Notes: generated by a model from the letters alone, not told the origin. 64,000 nt of DNA from Woeseiaceae bacterium (GCA_028277185.1 JANQGQ010000043.1:19978-83977); one strand, 5' to 3'; shown: positions 1 to 8,710, counted from the stretch's first letter. A program made the numbers and translations.

Positions 1-2
1 GG

Positions 3-497
3 CTGGAAACGCGGGCCGCCAGCGCCGTCGGGAGAATCCGGGAGCGCCTGCCGCAAAGCCGCGCTTACTTCGATCAGGCCTACGGCTATGCCGTGTTTCC
101 GTCGGTGACGCGCTTAGGCCTGGGGTTCGGCGGCGCCGCGGGCAAGGGCGTCGTGATCGAGGCCGGGCGCGTTGTCGGCCGGACTCGCTACCGCCAGTTC
201 ACGTCGGGTATCCAGGCCGGTGCGCGCAACTTCTCGATGATCGTGTTTTTCGAGGACGAAGCTGCGCTGGAGTACTACAAGACCGGCGAGCTGCAGTTCC
301 TGGGTCAGGCCGGGTTGTCGGTGGGCACGGCCGGATTATCGTCGACGCCGGCCTACGACCAGGGCGTCGCCATCCTCACCCTGGGCCGCTTCGGACTCAT
401 GGCCGAGTTCACGGTGTCCGGCGCGCACTACTCGTTCGAGGCCCTCCCCGACGAGACCGGCACGACGAATCCCCAGGAGCCCGTCAGTCCCGACTGA
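3..497 (+). CDS. SYLF (Ysc84-type) lipid-binding protein, 5' end outside window
   Basis: The reading frame is open from base 3, so the N-terminus lies before the window. The visible part begins in an amphipathic stretch and runs into AYGYAVFPSVTRLGLGFGG and then GKGVV, the hallmark of the SYLF/Ysc84 domain. This is followed by a conserved segment around FEDEAALEYYKTGELQF. SYLF proteins bind phosphoinositides or other lipids and are often secreted or periplasmic in bacteria; the exact role is unknown. The gene ends with a proline- and threonine-rich tail and overlaps the end of the convergent methyltransferase gene by 14 bases. An internal GTG at 93 is not the start, because the conserved domain extends upstream of it. 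Confidence 0.8.
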   Translation: METRAASAVGRIRERLPQSRAYFDQAYGYAVFPSVTRLGLGFGGAAGKGVVIEAGRVVGRTRYRQFTSGIQAGARNFSMIVFFEDEAALEYYKTGELQFLGQAGLSVGTAGLSSTPAYDQGVAILTLGRFGLMAEFTVSGAHYSFEALPDETGTTNPQEPVSPD

Positions 498-1116
498 GTA
501 ACTTTCTCCCGATCAGGAACACGGCGCTCTTCGGCTTCGGTTGCCAGTCGTACTCGATGTCGAAGCCGGCAGCGCGAACGCTCTCCCGCAGTTCGTCGCC
601 GGTAAACACCCGCACGAGCGGGAAGACGCCCAGGGCCTTGCCGAGCGGACCGACGAAACGGAACCAGCCGTGACGGTCGCCGAGACACATCGTGCTCGAC
701 ACGAGTACGCCGCCTGGCTTCAGCAGGTGGCGGAACATCCGCAATGCCGTGTCTTTGTCGGCGAGCAGATGGAGCAAGCTGTGAGCCATGATGACGTCGA
801 AGGACCCGGGCGACTCGTCGAGCTGCTCGACGGCCACCTGACGAAACGCGACGTTCCGGGCGTTCGCCTCTTCCGCCTTCCGGCGTGCGATGTCCAGCAT
901 GCCCGCGGAGATGTCCGTTGCAACGATTTCGCCCGCAAACGGCGCGTGCGCGATCGCCGTGGAGCCGGTCCCGCAACCCACTTCGAGCACGCGCGTGCCC
1001 GGCGTGAGGTGACTGCGCGTAATCGCAAGCTTGCGCTGATAGACGGTCTCGTCGGGCACCGGCCGCCGGGCGTAGCCCGCCGCATGTCGGTCCCAGAATC
1101 GTGTCGCCTCAGCCAT
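484..1116 (-). CDS. Class I SAM-dependent methyltransferase
   Basis: A 210-residue protein with the Rossmann-type methyltransferase motif I VLEVGCGTGS at residues 43-52, an acidic motif II (ATDIS) about 20 residues later, and FDVIMAHSLLH as motif IV. This matches Methyltransf_11/25 family enzymes that transfer a methyl group from S-adenosylmethionine. The substrate cannot be read from sequence. The start codon overlaps the end of the upstream NTF2-like gene by 8 bases, so the two genes are probably cotranscribed. The 3' end overlaps the convergent SYLF gene. Confidence 0.85.
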   Translation of the reverse strand: MAEATRFWDRHAAGYARRPVPDETVYQRKLAITRSHLTPGTRVLEVGCGTGSTAIAHAPFAGEIVATDISAGMLDIARRKAEEANARNVAFRQVAVEQLDESPGSFDVIMAHSLLHLLADKDTALRMFRHLLKPGGVLVSSTMCLGDRHGWFRFVGPLGKALGVFPLVRVFTGDELRESVRAAGFDIEYDWQPKPKSAVFLIGRKLLSRD

Positions 1117-1495
1117 GATGGTTCTCCCACGTCATGATCTTGTTCGTAATCTTCCACTTCCCGTCGATCTTCACGAGCACGAGCTGATCGGTATACAGCC
1201 GGTCTTGCCACTCGATCTCGACCGTCACCAGCGCGGCGGCATCGGTTGCGTCGATGCCAATGACGCGACCGCCCTCCGGAACGGTGGCGCGTGCCGGACG
1301 GCCGCCGTTGTCGGAACCCTGGCTTCCGGAACCCGGCAGCACGGTTTCCTCGACCAGCACCCGCTGGCCGGTCGACGCACCGATGAGATACTTCTCGACG
1401 ACGGCTTCGATGGCCGAATCGCGCTCCCCGATCATTGGCAATGCCAACGTGATCGTCAGCGCAAGTGTGATCGTCAGCTTCGCTGCCCGATACAT
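1109..1495 (-). CDS. Exported NTF2-like / lumazine-binding-like small protein
   Basis: The 128-residue product starts with a signal peptide (MYRAAKLTITLALTITLALP). The mature part resembles the SnoaL/NTF2 fold: an N-terminal helix (ERDSAIEAVVEKYLIGA), then strands ending in LVLVKIDGKWKITNKIMTW. The pattern in which a lysine-rich strand follows W-x-D-R-L-Y is typical of the putative lumazine-binding family. No catalytic residues can be assigned. It is translationally linked to the downstream methyltransferase by an 8-base overlap. A periplasmic location is inferred. Confidence 0.6.
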   Translation of the reverse strand: MYRAAKLTITLALTITLALPMIGERDSAIEAVVEKYLIGASTGQRVLVEETVLPGSGSQGSDNGGRPARATVPEGGRVIGIDATDAAALVTVEIEWQDRLYTDQLVLVKIDGKWKITNKIMTWENHHG

Positions 1496-1844
1496 CCTCT
1501 GACTCCCCGACGTACAATTGATTCCCAGACAGGCGTTATCCTAGCCATGCGTTTCTCAATATAGATCCACAAATCACATAGAAATTGTGCGAATTTGTAC
1601 GGCCCGGCGCTTGATACGTTTCGACTGAAACCGAACCCGGGCCAGCCGGCTTCGTCCGGCAGACCGTCGACCGTCTACGAGTCGCGCAATGGCGATTTCA
1701 TCGATTTCGACCGAACGGATCTCCTGAGCGAGGCTTACCCCGGAGTCGGTCTTGAACCGGGCAGGAGGCAGGAAGACTTCCCGCTGATCGCGGATAGCCG
1801 ACGTGACGGCCGCATCGTCGTGCCGCGACCGTCACGCCGCAGAC
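1496..1844. other. Intergenic stretch, no supported gene
   Basis: About 350 bases between two minus-strand genes. An open frame on the plus strand from 1595 has no ribosome site and no recognisable motif and runs opposite the LCCL gene. The segment 1540-1600 is AT-rich and could hold the promoter of the NTF2-like gene. I see no RNA gene or clear hairpin. Confidence 0.4.
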
Positions 1845-2702
1845 TCACGGCTGGTTCGTCGCTACCGCCGGCTCGATCGCCGGGAAGATCAGCTGCCGCG
1901 TACCGGCCGCACCGTCCTTCGACTCGATGCCGTGGCGGATGCTGCCTTTCAGCTTGCCGGCCGGCTCGACCATCTGGACCGTGATGAAACCGCCGTCCGG
2001 ACCGAGTCGACCCGCGTGCACCGCGGCCAGGCACACGTAGCTGTTGAACGCATAACGGTCGGTGCCGTACACCCGACGGCCTGCGAGACTGGCCGGCGCC
2101 GCGGGGCAGCTGAACACGAAGCGCTGACCGACGAGCTTCATGTTCGCGAGACCCGTGGACGTGAACTTCGTGTCCCACTTGATCCGCGGCGCGTAGTCCC
2201 GCTGCACGGGATCGAGCGTTTCGGCGAACGCGCCGCCGACGAATACGAAGCTGCGCTGCGTCTCGGGAAAGTCGCCTGAACGGATGCCGTGGCGCTCGCT
2301 GCCCTGATAGCTGTCGATGCCGGGATTCAGCTGGACGATGACGCCGCCGCCGTCGGTACCGATCGCGCCGGCGTGCACGGCCGCGACGCAAATCGGGCTG
2401 TCGCTCGGGTAGACGTTCGTGCCGTACAGTGCGTCGTCCTCGTCGCGGACCGTCCTCTCGGGGCACTGGAAGTGAAAGCGCTGACCCACGAACTTGTCGG
2501 CGTCGATCTGGAAGTGCTTTAAGGCCGTGTTCCATTCGAGCTCGGCGGGAGCCGGTTCGACGTCGGCCGCGAAAGCGCGCAGTCCGCTGTTGAAGTAGAT
2601 CAGAAGCGCCGCGGCGACGATCCAGCCGAGATGCTTGTAGTTCAGATTGAAGCGGCGTTTGCCGACCTTGACGTCGATATCGTCGAGCGTGTCTTTCTTC
2701 AT
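1845..2702 (-). CDS. Membrane-anchored protein with two LCCL domains
   Basis: The start was placed at the ATG at 2702 (MKKDTLDDIDVKV), which leaves 285 residues. A single hydrophobic segment at residues 26-45 (GWIVAAALLIYFNSGLRAFA) is followed by two homologous modules at about 57-150 and 167-265. Each contains the LCCL signature: YGTN or YGTD, then S-P-I-C or S-Y-V-C, then AAVHAG and a G-P/T-D-G-G strand. LCCL domains are extracytoplasmic modules of unknown ligand. The internal duplication points to tandem domain amplification. The upstream frame is open further (to 2855), but the extension looks non-coding. Confidence 0.75.
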   Translation of the reverse strand: MKKDTLDDIDVKVGKRRFNLNYKHLGWIVAAALLIYFNSGLRAFAADVEPAPAELEWNTALKHFQIDADKFVGQRFHFQCPERTVRDEDDALYGTNVYPSDSPICVAAVHAGAIGTDGGGVIVQLNPGIDSYQGSERHGIRSGDFPETQRSFVFVGGAFAETLDPVQRDYAPRIKWDTKFTSTGLANMKLVGQRFVFSCPAAPASLAGRRVYGTDRYAFNSYVCLAAVHAGRLGPDGGFITVQMVEPAGKLKGSIRHGIESKDGAAGTRQLIFPAIEPAVATNQP

Positions 2703-2817
2703 GCTGTGTCTCCTTGAATTGCAGGGGTTCGGTTCGGGCCAGGCCGATTCGCACCGGCCTGCCCGTGTTCGCTTAAGCGAAGTTCCGGAGCGTCGGCGAC
2801 AGCAACGCGATGTTTGG

Positions 2818-3207
2818 CTAGGGCGTTGCGAAAAGCTCCGACCGGGTTGCGGCAACCCGCTGGACGACGCGCCTCGTGATCGTCCCCGGTACGCTCAGTT
2901 CCCGAAGCGTGGTTTCGAGATGCCCGACGACGATGTCGAAGTGCCCCTCGTTGAGGCCATGACGCGCGACGAGATCGGCATGCGCTTCGGCGAGCGAGCG
3001 GCCCTCGTAGTCGGCTTCGCCGCCGAGCGCTACAGCGAGGAAACGTTTCTGGTGCGCCAGGATTCTCTCGATCGGCGCCTCTTTGAAAAAGCCGCTGACA
3101 CGCGGGTCGTTCAGAATCTGGAAGTACAGGGCACCGACCAGGCGGTCGATCCCCTCCTGCCCGCCAACGGCGTCGATCAGGCTCTCGCCCGCGGTGGTTT
3201 CGGTCAT
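2818..3207 (-). CDS. Group I truncated haemoglobin
   Basis: A 129-residue protein with the 2-on-2 globin features of trHbN: start region GGQEGIDRLVGALYFQILND (B-helix tyrosine at 28), HQKRFLAVALGG around the distal pocket, and RSLAEAHADL with the likely proximal haem-binding histidine at residue 76. These proteins bind haem and handle O2 or NO in the cytoplasm. The length fits the family. The gene stands alone on the minus strand between the LCCL gene and the kinase gene. Confidence 0.85.
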   Translation of the reverse strand: MTETTAGESLIDAVGGQEGIDRLVGALYFQILNDPRVSGFFKEAPIERILAHQKRFLAVALGGEADYEGRSLAEAHADLVARHGLNEGHFDIVVGHLETTLRELSVPGTITRRVVQRVAATRSELFATP

Positions 3208-3288
3208 CGTTTGCTCCTGAAAAAAAGCTTCGCCTATCCGTTACAGCGAGATTTCAGGCGCCGGACGACTCCTGGTGGTCCGTCAGCA

Positions 3289-6057
3289 TCATCCTGGCGG
3301 GGTCTGGAGGCAACTGACCGGCTTGTCGGCAGTGCTCCTCAAGTAGGCGGCGAGATCGACCAGCGTCCCGGCAGGATACGCCGCAATCAGAGTCGCTGTC
3401 TCCGCACGCTGCGCGTCGAGTTCCGCATGGCGTTGCCGCAACGCCGGCGGCAATACGGCCGCTGACGACAGCGCATCGAGCACGCGCCACCGATCGAGGG
3501 CGTCGAAGAACACCGGTGCTTCCTGCTCGTATAGCGCCACAAACCCGTCCAGGTCGGGCTGCGTCAATTCTTCGGACCGGGACTTGTGCCGCAAATCCGC
3601 GAGAGCCGCCCACACTTTTTGCCGGGCGGGCTCATCGGCCGGGTGCTCGAGTGACTCCAGCGCACGCAGCAAGTCGGCCTCTCGACGGCATTCGCCGTCG
3701 GCGTAACCTATCGCCATCGCAGCCTCGGCGTATGCGCCCCCGAACACCATCGTTTTGCCGAACAAGCGCTGCATGCGGCGTCCGATCGAAGGATCGTCGG
3801 CGAACTCGCGGCGCACGACGGGCAGGGCCCGTGTCATGACCACAAGCGTCTTCGACGTGTCGCCGGTCACGAGACTGTACTGCGCCAGATTCACTTCGGC
3901 GACGAAACGGGCATAGAACTGCGATCCGGGATCGAGCAACTTCAGCGCGCGCTCGGTCGTCGTAATCGCCTCCCCGGCCCGGCCGCTCCGAAACAGGAGA
4001 CCGGCATAGCCGCGCAACACCGTCGCGAATGTCGCGTCCGTATCCATTCCAGCTTCTTCGAAGATTGCCAGGGACTCCAGAAACGCCGCCTCCGACTCGT
4101 CGTAGCGGGCCGACCGGCCGAGAAAAATCGCCCGGTTGCTCAGCGTCACCGCCAACGCGGATGGATTGTTCGCGGCCCGCATGTGCCGGACGGCGTCGCT
4201 CCAGTGCAGATCTTCCGTGACTGCGTCACCGGCCCGGCGGGCGACGCCTGCCAGAAGCTGGCTCAGGCGGGCGCGCCTGCGCGGATCGTCGACATCGTAC
4301 TGCTGCACGATTTCTGCCATCACAAAGGTACCGGCATCGGCGCGGCCGAACTCGCGAACCCGGTTCAGCGCGCCGACGTAGGAGTACTGAGCGCTCATCC
4401 ATGGCTCGACGGCGGCAGCATCCGTGGGCCTGGCCGGAAGGCGCTCGTCGAAGAACTTCACGGCCTCTGCGGGATTGGTGCGCGCGAGGACGTTACCGAG
4501 CCCCGCGACACCCCAAAGGTATGGCACCTCGGATTCGTCGCCGAGCTCGGCGGCTGCCGCGAGCACGGCTCTATGGGCTGCCGCCTCCTGCTCGATGAGA
4601 CCGAGGCTCTCGAAGATTTTCCCCAACTCGTGGTTGACCTCCCAAGCCAGGAGCGGATCGTCGGCGACGCGAGCCCCTATCTCGGGCAACGCGCGCGTCA
4701 ACGCATCGGCCAGCGTGACCGTCGCTCCGCGCCCCTGAAAGGGGTCGGCTTTGCGGAAGACGTCGGAGAGTATCTGCTGGGCCGTCGCGCTGCGCGCGGC
4801 CTGCTCCGCGGCCTCGTCGGCCATGCGAACGGAAACGACGGTGGCTGCCGTCAGGGCCAGCGCACTCGCCGTTACGATGCCGGTAACGAGCGCATTGCGG
4901 CGCAGAAATCGCCGGGCGACGTACCAGGCGGTTCGCGGCATCGCTTTGACCGGACGGTCCTCGAGGAAGCGACTGACGTCGTCGGCAAGCGCCGAAACCG
5001 TGCGATAGCGCTCGTCCGGGCTCTTGCTGAGCGCCGCCATGACGATGGCGTCCAGATCGCTGCCGATTGCCGCATCGCGCACGCCGGGCTTCGCCGGGGT
5101 CGTATTGCAAATGACGTCGATTGCCTCCGTGAGCGGCAAGTCGCTGACGTCGTAGGGAGGCGCACCGGTCAGCATGACGTAGAGCAGAAGGCCGAGCTGA
5201 TACACGTCGCTCGCAACGGTCACCATGGCGCCGGTCAACTGCTCCGGACTCGCGTACTGCAGCGTCAACGGCGCGCCGGCCGTCCGCGTGTACACGCCGT
5301 CGTCGATGTCGTCGAGCACGCCGGCGACGCCGAAGTCGAGCAGGCGGGCGCGTCCGGTCTCGTCCACCAGGACGTTCTGCGGCTTGATGTCGCGATGGAC
5401 GATCAGGCGCTGATGCGCGTAGGCGACCGCAGCGCAGACTTCGAGAAACAGGCGCAGGCGTTCCTCGAGCGACTGGTCCCTGACGTATTCGTCGATGGTC
5501 GTACCCGCCACGTACTCCATCGCGAACCACGGCCGGCCGTCGGCGAGGAAGCCGCCGTCGACGAAGCGGGCGAGGCCCGGATGATCCAGCGACGCAAGCA
5601 GCCGGCGCTCGCGCAGGAAGCGCGCGCGAACGTCCTCGCTTGCACGATGCGACCACAGTATCTTGATCGCGGCTTCCTGCACGTAGTCCCGGCTGCCCGA
5701 CGCGGTATCCGCGTGTGCCTCCCGGCTCGCGAAGAACACCTGCCCCATGCCGCCGGAACCAAGCTCCCGGTGCAGACGCCAGCGTCCCGCCGGCGTTTCC
5801 TCGGCGCCGGCGTCCGCGGTGAGCGGCGATTCCTCACCCGGTTCCTGCGTTTTTGCGACGGAGCGCGCCGGGTCGGCGGCGATATCACTCAACGTCAGCG
5901 CATTCGACAACTCGAGTAACTTCCCGATCTGCTCCCGCTGCGGCGCCGGCAAGCCCTCTACGAATTCCCGGCGCGCCGGACCTTCGAGCGCATAGGCCTG
6001 ATCCAGCAGCGCATCGAGCGCTTCGAAACTGACGATGCCCGGCGCGGTCTTATCCAT
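3289..6057 (-). CDS. Ser/Thr protein kinase with membrane segment and TPR-like C-terminus
   Basis: The start was taken at the ATG at 6057, 11 bases after the sigma factor stop, giving 922 residues. The kinase domain spans about 93-370. It has a glycine loop GSGGMG near 100, the ATP lysine in AIKIL (132), HRDIKPQN (221-228) and DFG (241-243), so it should be active. A hydrophobic segment near residue 420 (ALVTGIVTASALALTAATVV) separates it from a long alpha-helical tetratricopeptide-like C-terminal half, which is probably extracytoplasmic. This is the usual architecture of kinases cotranscribed with TIGR02999-type ECF sigma factors. The kinase probably phosphorylates or modulates the sigma factor in response to a periplasmic cue. 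This is inferred from the pairing. Confidence 0.9.
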   Translation of the reverse strand: MDKTAPGIVSFEALDALLDQAYALEGPARREFVEGLPAPQREQIGKLLELSNALTLSDIAADPARSVAKTQEPGEESPLTADAGAEETPAGRWRLHRELGSGGMGQVFFASREAHADTASGSRDYVQEAAIKILWSHRASEDVRARFLRERRLLASLDHPGLARFVDGGFLADGRPWFAMEYVAGTTIDEYVRDQSLEERLRLFLEVCAAVAYAHQRLIVHRDIKPQNVLVDETGRARLLDFGVAGVLDDIDDGVYTRTAGAPLTLQYASPEQLTGAMVTVASDVYQLGLLLYVMLTGAPPYDVSDLPLTEAIDVICNTTPAKPGVRDAAIGSDLDAIVMAALSKSPDERYRTVSALADDVSRFLEDRPVKAMPRTAWYVARRFLRRNALVTGIVTASALALTAATVVSVRMADEAAEQAARSATAQQILSDVFRKADPFQGRGATVTLADALTRALPEIGARVADDPLLAWEVNHELGKIFESLGLIEQEAAAHRAVLAAAAELGDESEVPYLWGVAGLGNVLARTNPAEAVKFFDERLPARPTDAAAVEPWMSAQYSYVGALNRVREFGRADAGTFVMAEIVQQYDVDDPRRRARLSQLLAGVARRAGDAVTEDLHWSDAVRHMRAANNPSALAVTLSNRAIFLGRSARYDESEAAFLESLAIFEEAGMDTDATFATVLRGYAGLLFRSGRAGEAITTTERALKLLDPGSQFYARFVAEVNLAQYSLVTGDTSKTLVVMTRALPVVRREFADDPSIGRRMQRLFGKTMVFGGAYAEAAMAIGYADGECRREADLLRALESLEHPADEPARQKVWAALADLRHKSRSEELTQPDLDGFVALYEQEAPVFFDALDRWRVLDALSSAAVLPPALRQRHAELDAQRAETATLIAAYPAGTLVDLAAYLRSTADKPVSCLQTPPG

Positions 6058-6068
6058 TGGCTGCCCCG

Positions 6069-6671
6069 TTAGTCCGACTTGATGTCCTGCGCCATGAAGT
6101 GCATCAGCCACGACCGGGCGCGCTGCAGTTTGCGCTGCACGGTACGCACATTGCAGCCGGTGAGTTCGGCGATCTGCTCGTTCGACAGGCCACCGAAGCA
6201 GGACATATCCAGCGTTTCGACGAGATCCTCGCTGTGCCCGGCCAGCTTGTCGATCGCTTCGTACACCGCGACGAGCTGCTCCGGTTTGTCCATGTCGAGC
6301 AGATGGCTGACGGTCAGGGTCACCGGGGGTGCGCCGCCGCCGCGTTTGGCGGCGTTATCGGCGCGATACGTATCGACGACGATCTGCCGCATCGCGCGCG
6401 ACGCCACCGCAAAGAAGTGCCGGCGGTCGCGCAGGTCCTGGGTTTTGCCCTGGACAAGCTTCTCGTACGCCTCGTGGACGAGAACCGTGGTCTGCACGTG
6501 CTGACCGACCCGGGACCGGCGCAGCTGCTGACGCGCAAGCTGGTGCAGTTCCTCGTACACCAGCGCCACGACGTCGTTCAGGCTCTCCGACTGCCCCTGG
6601 GCATAGCGCTTGAGCAATGCCGTGACCTCGTGTGCGCCGGGCCGGCCGTTCCCGGACACGTCAGCGCTCAC
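6069..6671 (-). CDS. ECF RNA polymerase sigma factor, TIGR02999 type
   Basis: The 200-residue protein shows region 2 (LYEELHQLARQQLRR through HFFAVASRAMRQIVVDTYR) and a region 4 helix-turn-helix (GLSNEQIAELTGCNVRTVQRKLQRARSWL). The long start region and the HFFAVASRAMRQI motif are typical of the sigma-70-like TIGR02999 group. No anti-sigma gene is adjacent. Instead the downstream Ser/Thr kinase follows after 11 bases, which is the known arrangement for this ECF group. The regulon cannot be read here. Confidence 0.9.
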   Translation of the reverse strand: MSADVSGNGRPGAHEVTALLKRYAQGQSESLNDVVALVYEELHQLARQQLRRSRVGQHVQTTVLVHEAYEKLVQGKTQDLRDRRHFFAVASRAMRQIVVDTYRADNAAKRGGGAPPVTLTVSHLLDMDKPEQLVAVYEAIDKLAGHSEDLVETLDMSCFGGLSNEQIAELTGCNVRTVQRKLQRARSWLMHFMAQDIKSD

Positions 6672-6741
6672 TACGCCGCGGGCGCGGGAGAAAAGCGTAT
6701 CGGTTTGTTGTTGTTCGCCGCATTGTCCGCTCCGACAGGCA

Positions 6742-7215
6742 TCATATGCGCCCTGAAGCGGATTTTCGATTACGAAACGACAGACGCCGGGCGCGGGTCA
6801 TCCGGAAACCGTCGCGCATGTTCAGGCCGAGCAAACCGAAGTTGACGGCGCCGGCGATGAGTTCGACGAGCTGTACGGTATAGAACAGGGCGTCGAAGTC
6901 GCCCGCACGCGCCCGCGCCGCAAGGAACAACGCCGCGGGGACCAGCACGACGAGACCGTTGGCGGCGATCACGGGCATCCGCGACTTTTTTGCCGCAAGC
7001 AGCGCGCCGCGCCGTCCGCCGGCAAGCGCGAAGCCGGTCCCGCCGGCAGCCGCCAGCGCGGGAATCAGCACGAAGAGCCCCCACGGGATCGCGGTCTTCA
7101 CCCGAACTACCCAGGCTTCGATGCCGGATAACTCAGCCGTAACCGTCGCGGTCCAGAACGCCGCGATCATGAGCATGCCGAGGCCGCCGGCAATGGGGTG
7201 AATCAGCCGTTTCAT
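6742..7215 (-). CDS. Four-helix integral membrane protein
   Basis: The ATG at 7215 (MKRLIHPIAGGLGML) has a GAGAAACGAG purine tract just upstream. The 157-residue product has four hydrophobic segments (about 9-30, 45-66, 85-105, 118-140), with basic residues between them and a basic tail. No family is recognised. It is divergent from the marR gene, and the two start codons flank an AT-rich 90-base promoter region, so MarR probably controls it. Confidence 0.65.
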   Translation of the reverse strand: MKRLIHPIAGGLGMLMIAAFWTATVTAELSGIEAWVVRVKTAIPWGLFVLIPALAAAGGTGFALAGGRRGALLAAKKSRMPVIAANGLVVLVPAALFLAARARAGDFDALFYTVQLVELIAGAVNFGLLGLNMRDGFRMTRARRLSFRNRKSASGRI

Positions 7216-7251
7216 CTCGTTTCTCCCGGATTCGTTTGCCTGCAAAACTAT

Positions 7252-7263
7252 ATAGTATGCTAT
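7252..7263. promoter_or_regulatory. Candidate MarR operator
   Basis: ATAGTATGCTAT has perfect inverted ATAG/CTAT arms around TATG. It lies in the AT-rich gap between the divergent membrane gene and marR, a typical place for an autoregulatory MarR site. There is no direct evidence of binding. Confidence 0.35.
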
Positions 7264-7306
7264 CTTTAAATTGACAGCAAGCTATGCATCTGTGCCAAAT
7301 GCCTCA

Positions 7307-7744
7307 ATGGCTTTCGACAAATCACGATCGGCAGGCTTCCTGGCCAATCACATGGCGCGGCTGTTTGCGCTCCATCTTTCGCAGGCGATCGCGCCGCTCG
7401 GCCTCGCACCCGCGCAGTTCATGACGCTCCTCGAGCTCTGGGAAGAGGACGGGCTGACTCAGGCCGATCTCGTCGAGCGGCTCGACGTCGAGCAGGCGAC
7501 ACTCGCGAACACGCTGAAGCGCATGGAGCGCGACGGACTCGTGCGCCGGGCAGCGCACCCGGATGACGGGCGCGCGCGGCTCATCTGGCTCACCGCCAAG
7601 GCCCGGAAGCTGGAACCCGCCGCCAAGAAGGCCGCAACGGCCGTCAACCGCCGGGCGCTGGAGGCACTCGACGCAACGCGCGCGGAGGGGCTGCTGGGGG
7701 CGATGGGGGACGTCATCCGGCAGCTGCGCCGGACACGGGACTGA
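7307..7744 (+). CDS. MarR-family transcriptional regulator
   Basis: The ATG at 7307 (MAFDKSRSAGFLANHMARLF) is preferred over a TTG at 7271, giving 145 residues. The winged helix-turn-helix is clear: GLTQADLVERLDVEQATLANTLKRMERDGLVRRAAHPDDGRARLIWLTAKAR. The wing motif DGRARL is the classic MarR signature. The protein is probably a homodimeric repressor of the divergent membrane protein gene and of itself. The effector is unknown. Confidence 0.85.
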   Translation: MAFDKSRSAGFLANHMARLFALHLSQAIAPLGLAPAQFMTLLELWEEDGLTQADLVERLDVEQATLANTLKRMERDGLVRRAAHPDDGRARLIWLTAKARKLEPAAKKAATAVNRRALEALDATRAEGLLGAMGDVIRQLRRTRD

Positions 7745-7747
7745 GAG

Positions 7748-8242
7748 CTAAGACGCCTCCCGCAGACACTTGCGAATGAACTTCGCGGCGGACCGGTAGT
7801 GACTCGGGCCGGCAGCCTCCGCCCAGCGGCCCGGCGTCCAGGCGTTGTTGGCGCCCTGCATCGGGCCGCCATAGAGCTCCCTGTCGCTGTGCCCCTCGAT
7901 GAACTTCATGAGCTTCGTGTGGTTCGTCCGCAGGCGCCTTCTCGCGTCCGTCCAGCTCAGTTTCGCTTGCCTCGCCCGCAGCTCGCGGTTGTACTCCTTG
8001 AGCTGGCTCCACTTGTAGCCCTTCGCCGGAAAGTACACGGTCTTTCCAGCCTGACCGTCGCGGTACCAACCCAGAAAGAGCGTTATCCAGTGCGCGCGGT
8101 GGCCGATGACGTCCTTGATGGAGGTATCGTCCTCGTGCTTGCGGACTGCCTCGGCCGCAGCGAGCTCGTCGATGAGGGCGTCGAGCTTCGCGAACTCCCT
8201 GACGGTGACGTCGAGCAGCTCCTGTTTGCTGGTGGCGGCGAT
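7748..8242 (-). CDS. ClbS/DfsB-family (DUF1706) protein with non-standard ATC start
   Basis: The open frame covers the whole 164-residue ClbS/DfsB family: ATSKQELLDVTVREFAKLD, then IKDVIGHRAHWITLFLGWYRDG, then YFPAKGYKWSQLKEYN, and a C-terminal SHYRSAAKFIRKCLR. The family fold is a DinB-like four-helix bundle; ClbS itself protects DNA from colibactin, and other members are uncharacterised. The frame contains no ATG, GTG or TTG before residue 69. A GAGGAG ribosome site is followed six bases later by ATC (8240-8242), exactly where the start is expected. Either ATC is used as a rare start or the start codon has mutated. Confidence 0.7.
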   Translation of the reverse strand: MAATSKQELLDVTVREFAKLDALIDELAAAEAVRKHEDDTSIKDVIGHRAHWITLFLGWYRDGQAGKTVYFPAKGYKWSQLKEYNRELRARQAKLSWTDARRRLRTNHTKLMKFIEGHSDRELYGGPMQGANNAWTPGRWAEAAGPSHYRSAAKFIRKCLREAS

Positions 8243-8552
8243 AGCGGACTCCTCATACCCGGCGACGTCGAAGGGCCAGCGTAGGAGCCGTTACCGTGTC
8301 GCGGCAATGCGTAGTTGTGCGGAGACCGGACTCTCTGCCAAGTCGATCGCGGTCCTGTCGCGGCTGAAGCGGGAGTGTTTCGATTCGATTGCCGAATCGG
8401 TCCGCGTCGGCCCTTTCTTTTTCCAACGAGCAGGCGTAGTATCCCGCGCGCTATGCACATTACCGCTCACACAACGCGCCTCGATTGCGCCGTCGCCGAC
8501 CCGATCACGATCCTCGTGAGAGTCCGCACGGCGTCAGTGCGCGCCGCAGTCG
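8243..8552. other. Intergenic stretch upstream of the ABC-transporter gene
   Basis: No protein with recognisable motifs is encoded here. Short open frames on both strands look like GC-bias shadows. Promoters for the divergent ClbS-like and ABC genes must lie in this stretch or just after it. Confidence 0.35.
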
Positions 8553-8570
8553 CTCCTTTCGCGAAAGGAG
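8553..8570. promoter_or_regulatory. Perfect 18-bp palindrome CTCCTTTCGCGAAAGGAG
   Basis: A perfect palindrome about 140 bases before the ABC-transporter start and upstream of the leader hairpins. It could be an operator for a dimeric regulator or the top of a hairpin. The neighbouring AraC regulator usually binds direct repeats, so I do not assign it. Confidence 0.4.
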
Positions 8571-8601
8571 TGTTTGAGCGATAGCCGTCCCGTATATCGA
8601 T

Positions 8602-8667
8602 GCTGGATGGCTCATTCGAACCATCCAGCCACGGAAACCCTGGTTGGTTCGCTGATCAGGGTTTTTT
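8602..8667 (+). terminator. Leader hairpin followed by an intrinsic terminator
   Basis: A perfect 9-bp hairpin (GCTGGATGG at 8602-8610 with CCATCCAGC at 8621-8629) is followed by a second stem (AAACCCTG 8635-8642 with CAGGGTTT 8657-8664) that runs into a T-run. No plus-strand gene ends nearby (the closest is marR, 900 bases away), so this sits inside the leader of the ABC-transporter gene at 8711. That suggests attenuation rather than simple termination. Confidence 0.55.
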
Positions 8668-8710
8668 GTTGCCCGAGCAAAAGACCGGCAATGCAGGAGG
8701 GCAGAAGACT

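Noticed and set aside
1595..1984. Plus-strand open frame before and into the LCCL gene
   Set aside because: No ribosome site or motif, and its end overlaps the real gene.
4183..5919. Long plus-strand open frame opposite the Ser/Thr kinase
   Set aside because: Shadow frame in high-GC DNA. No ribosome site and no motif, while the minus strand has complete kinase motifs.
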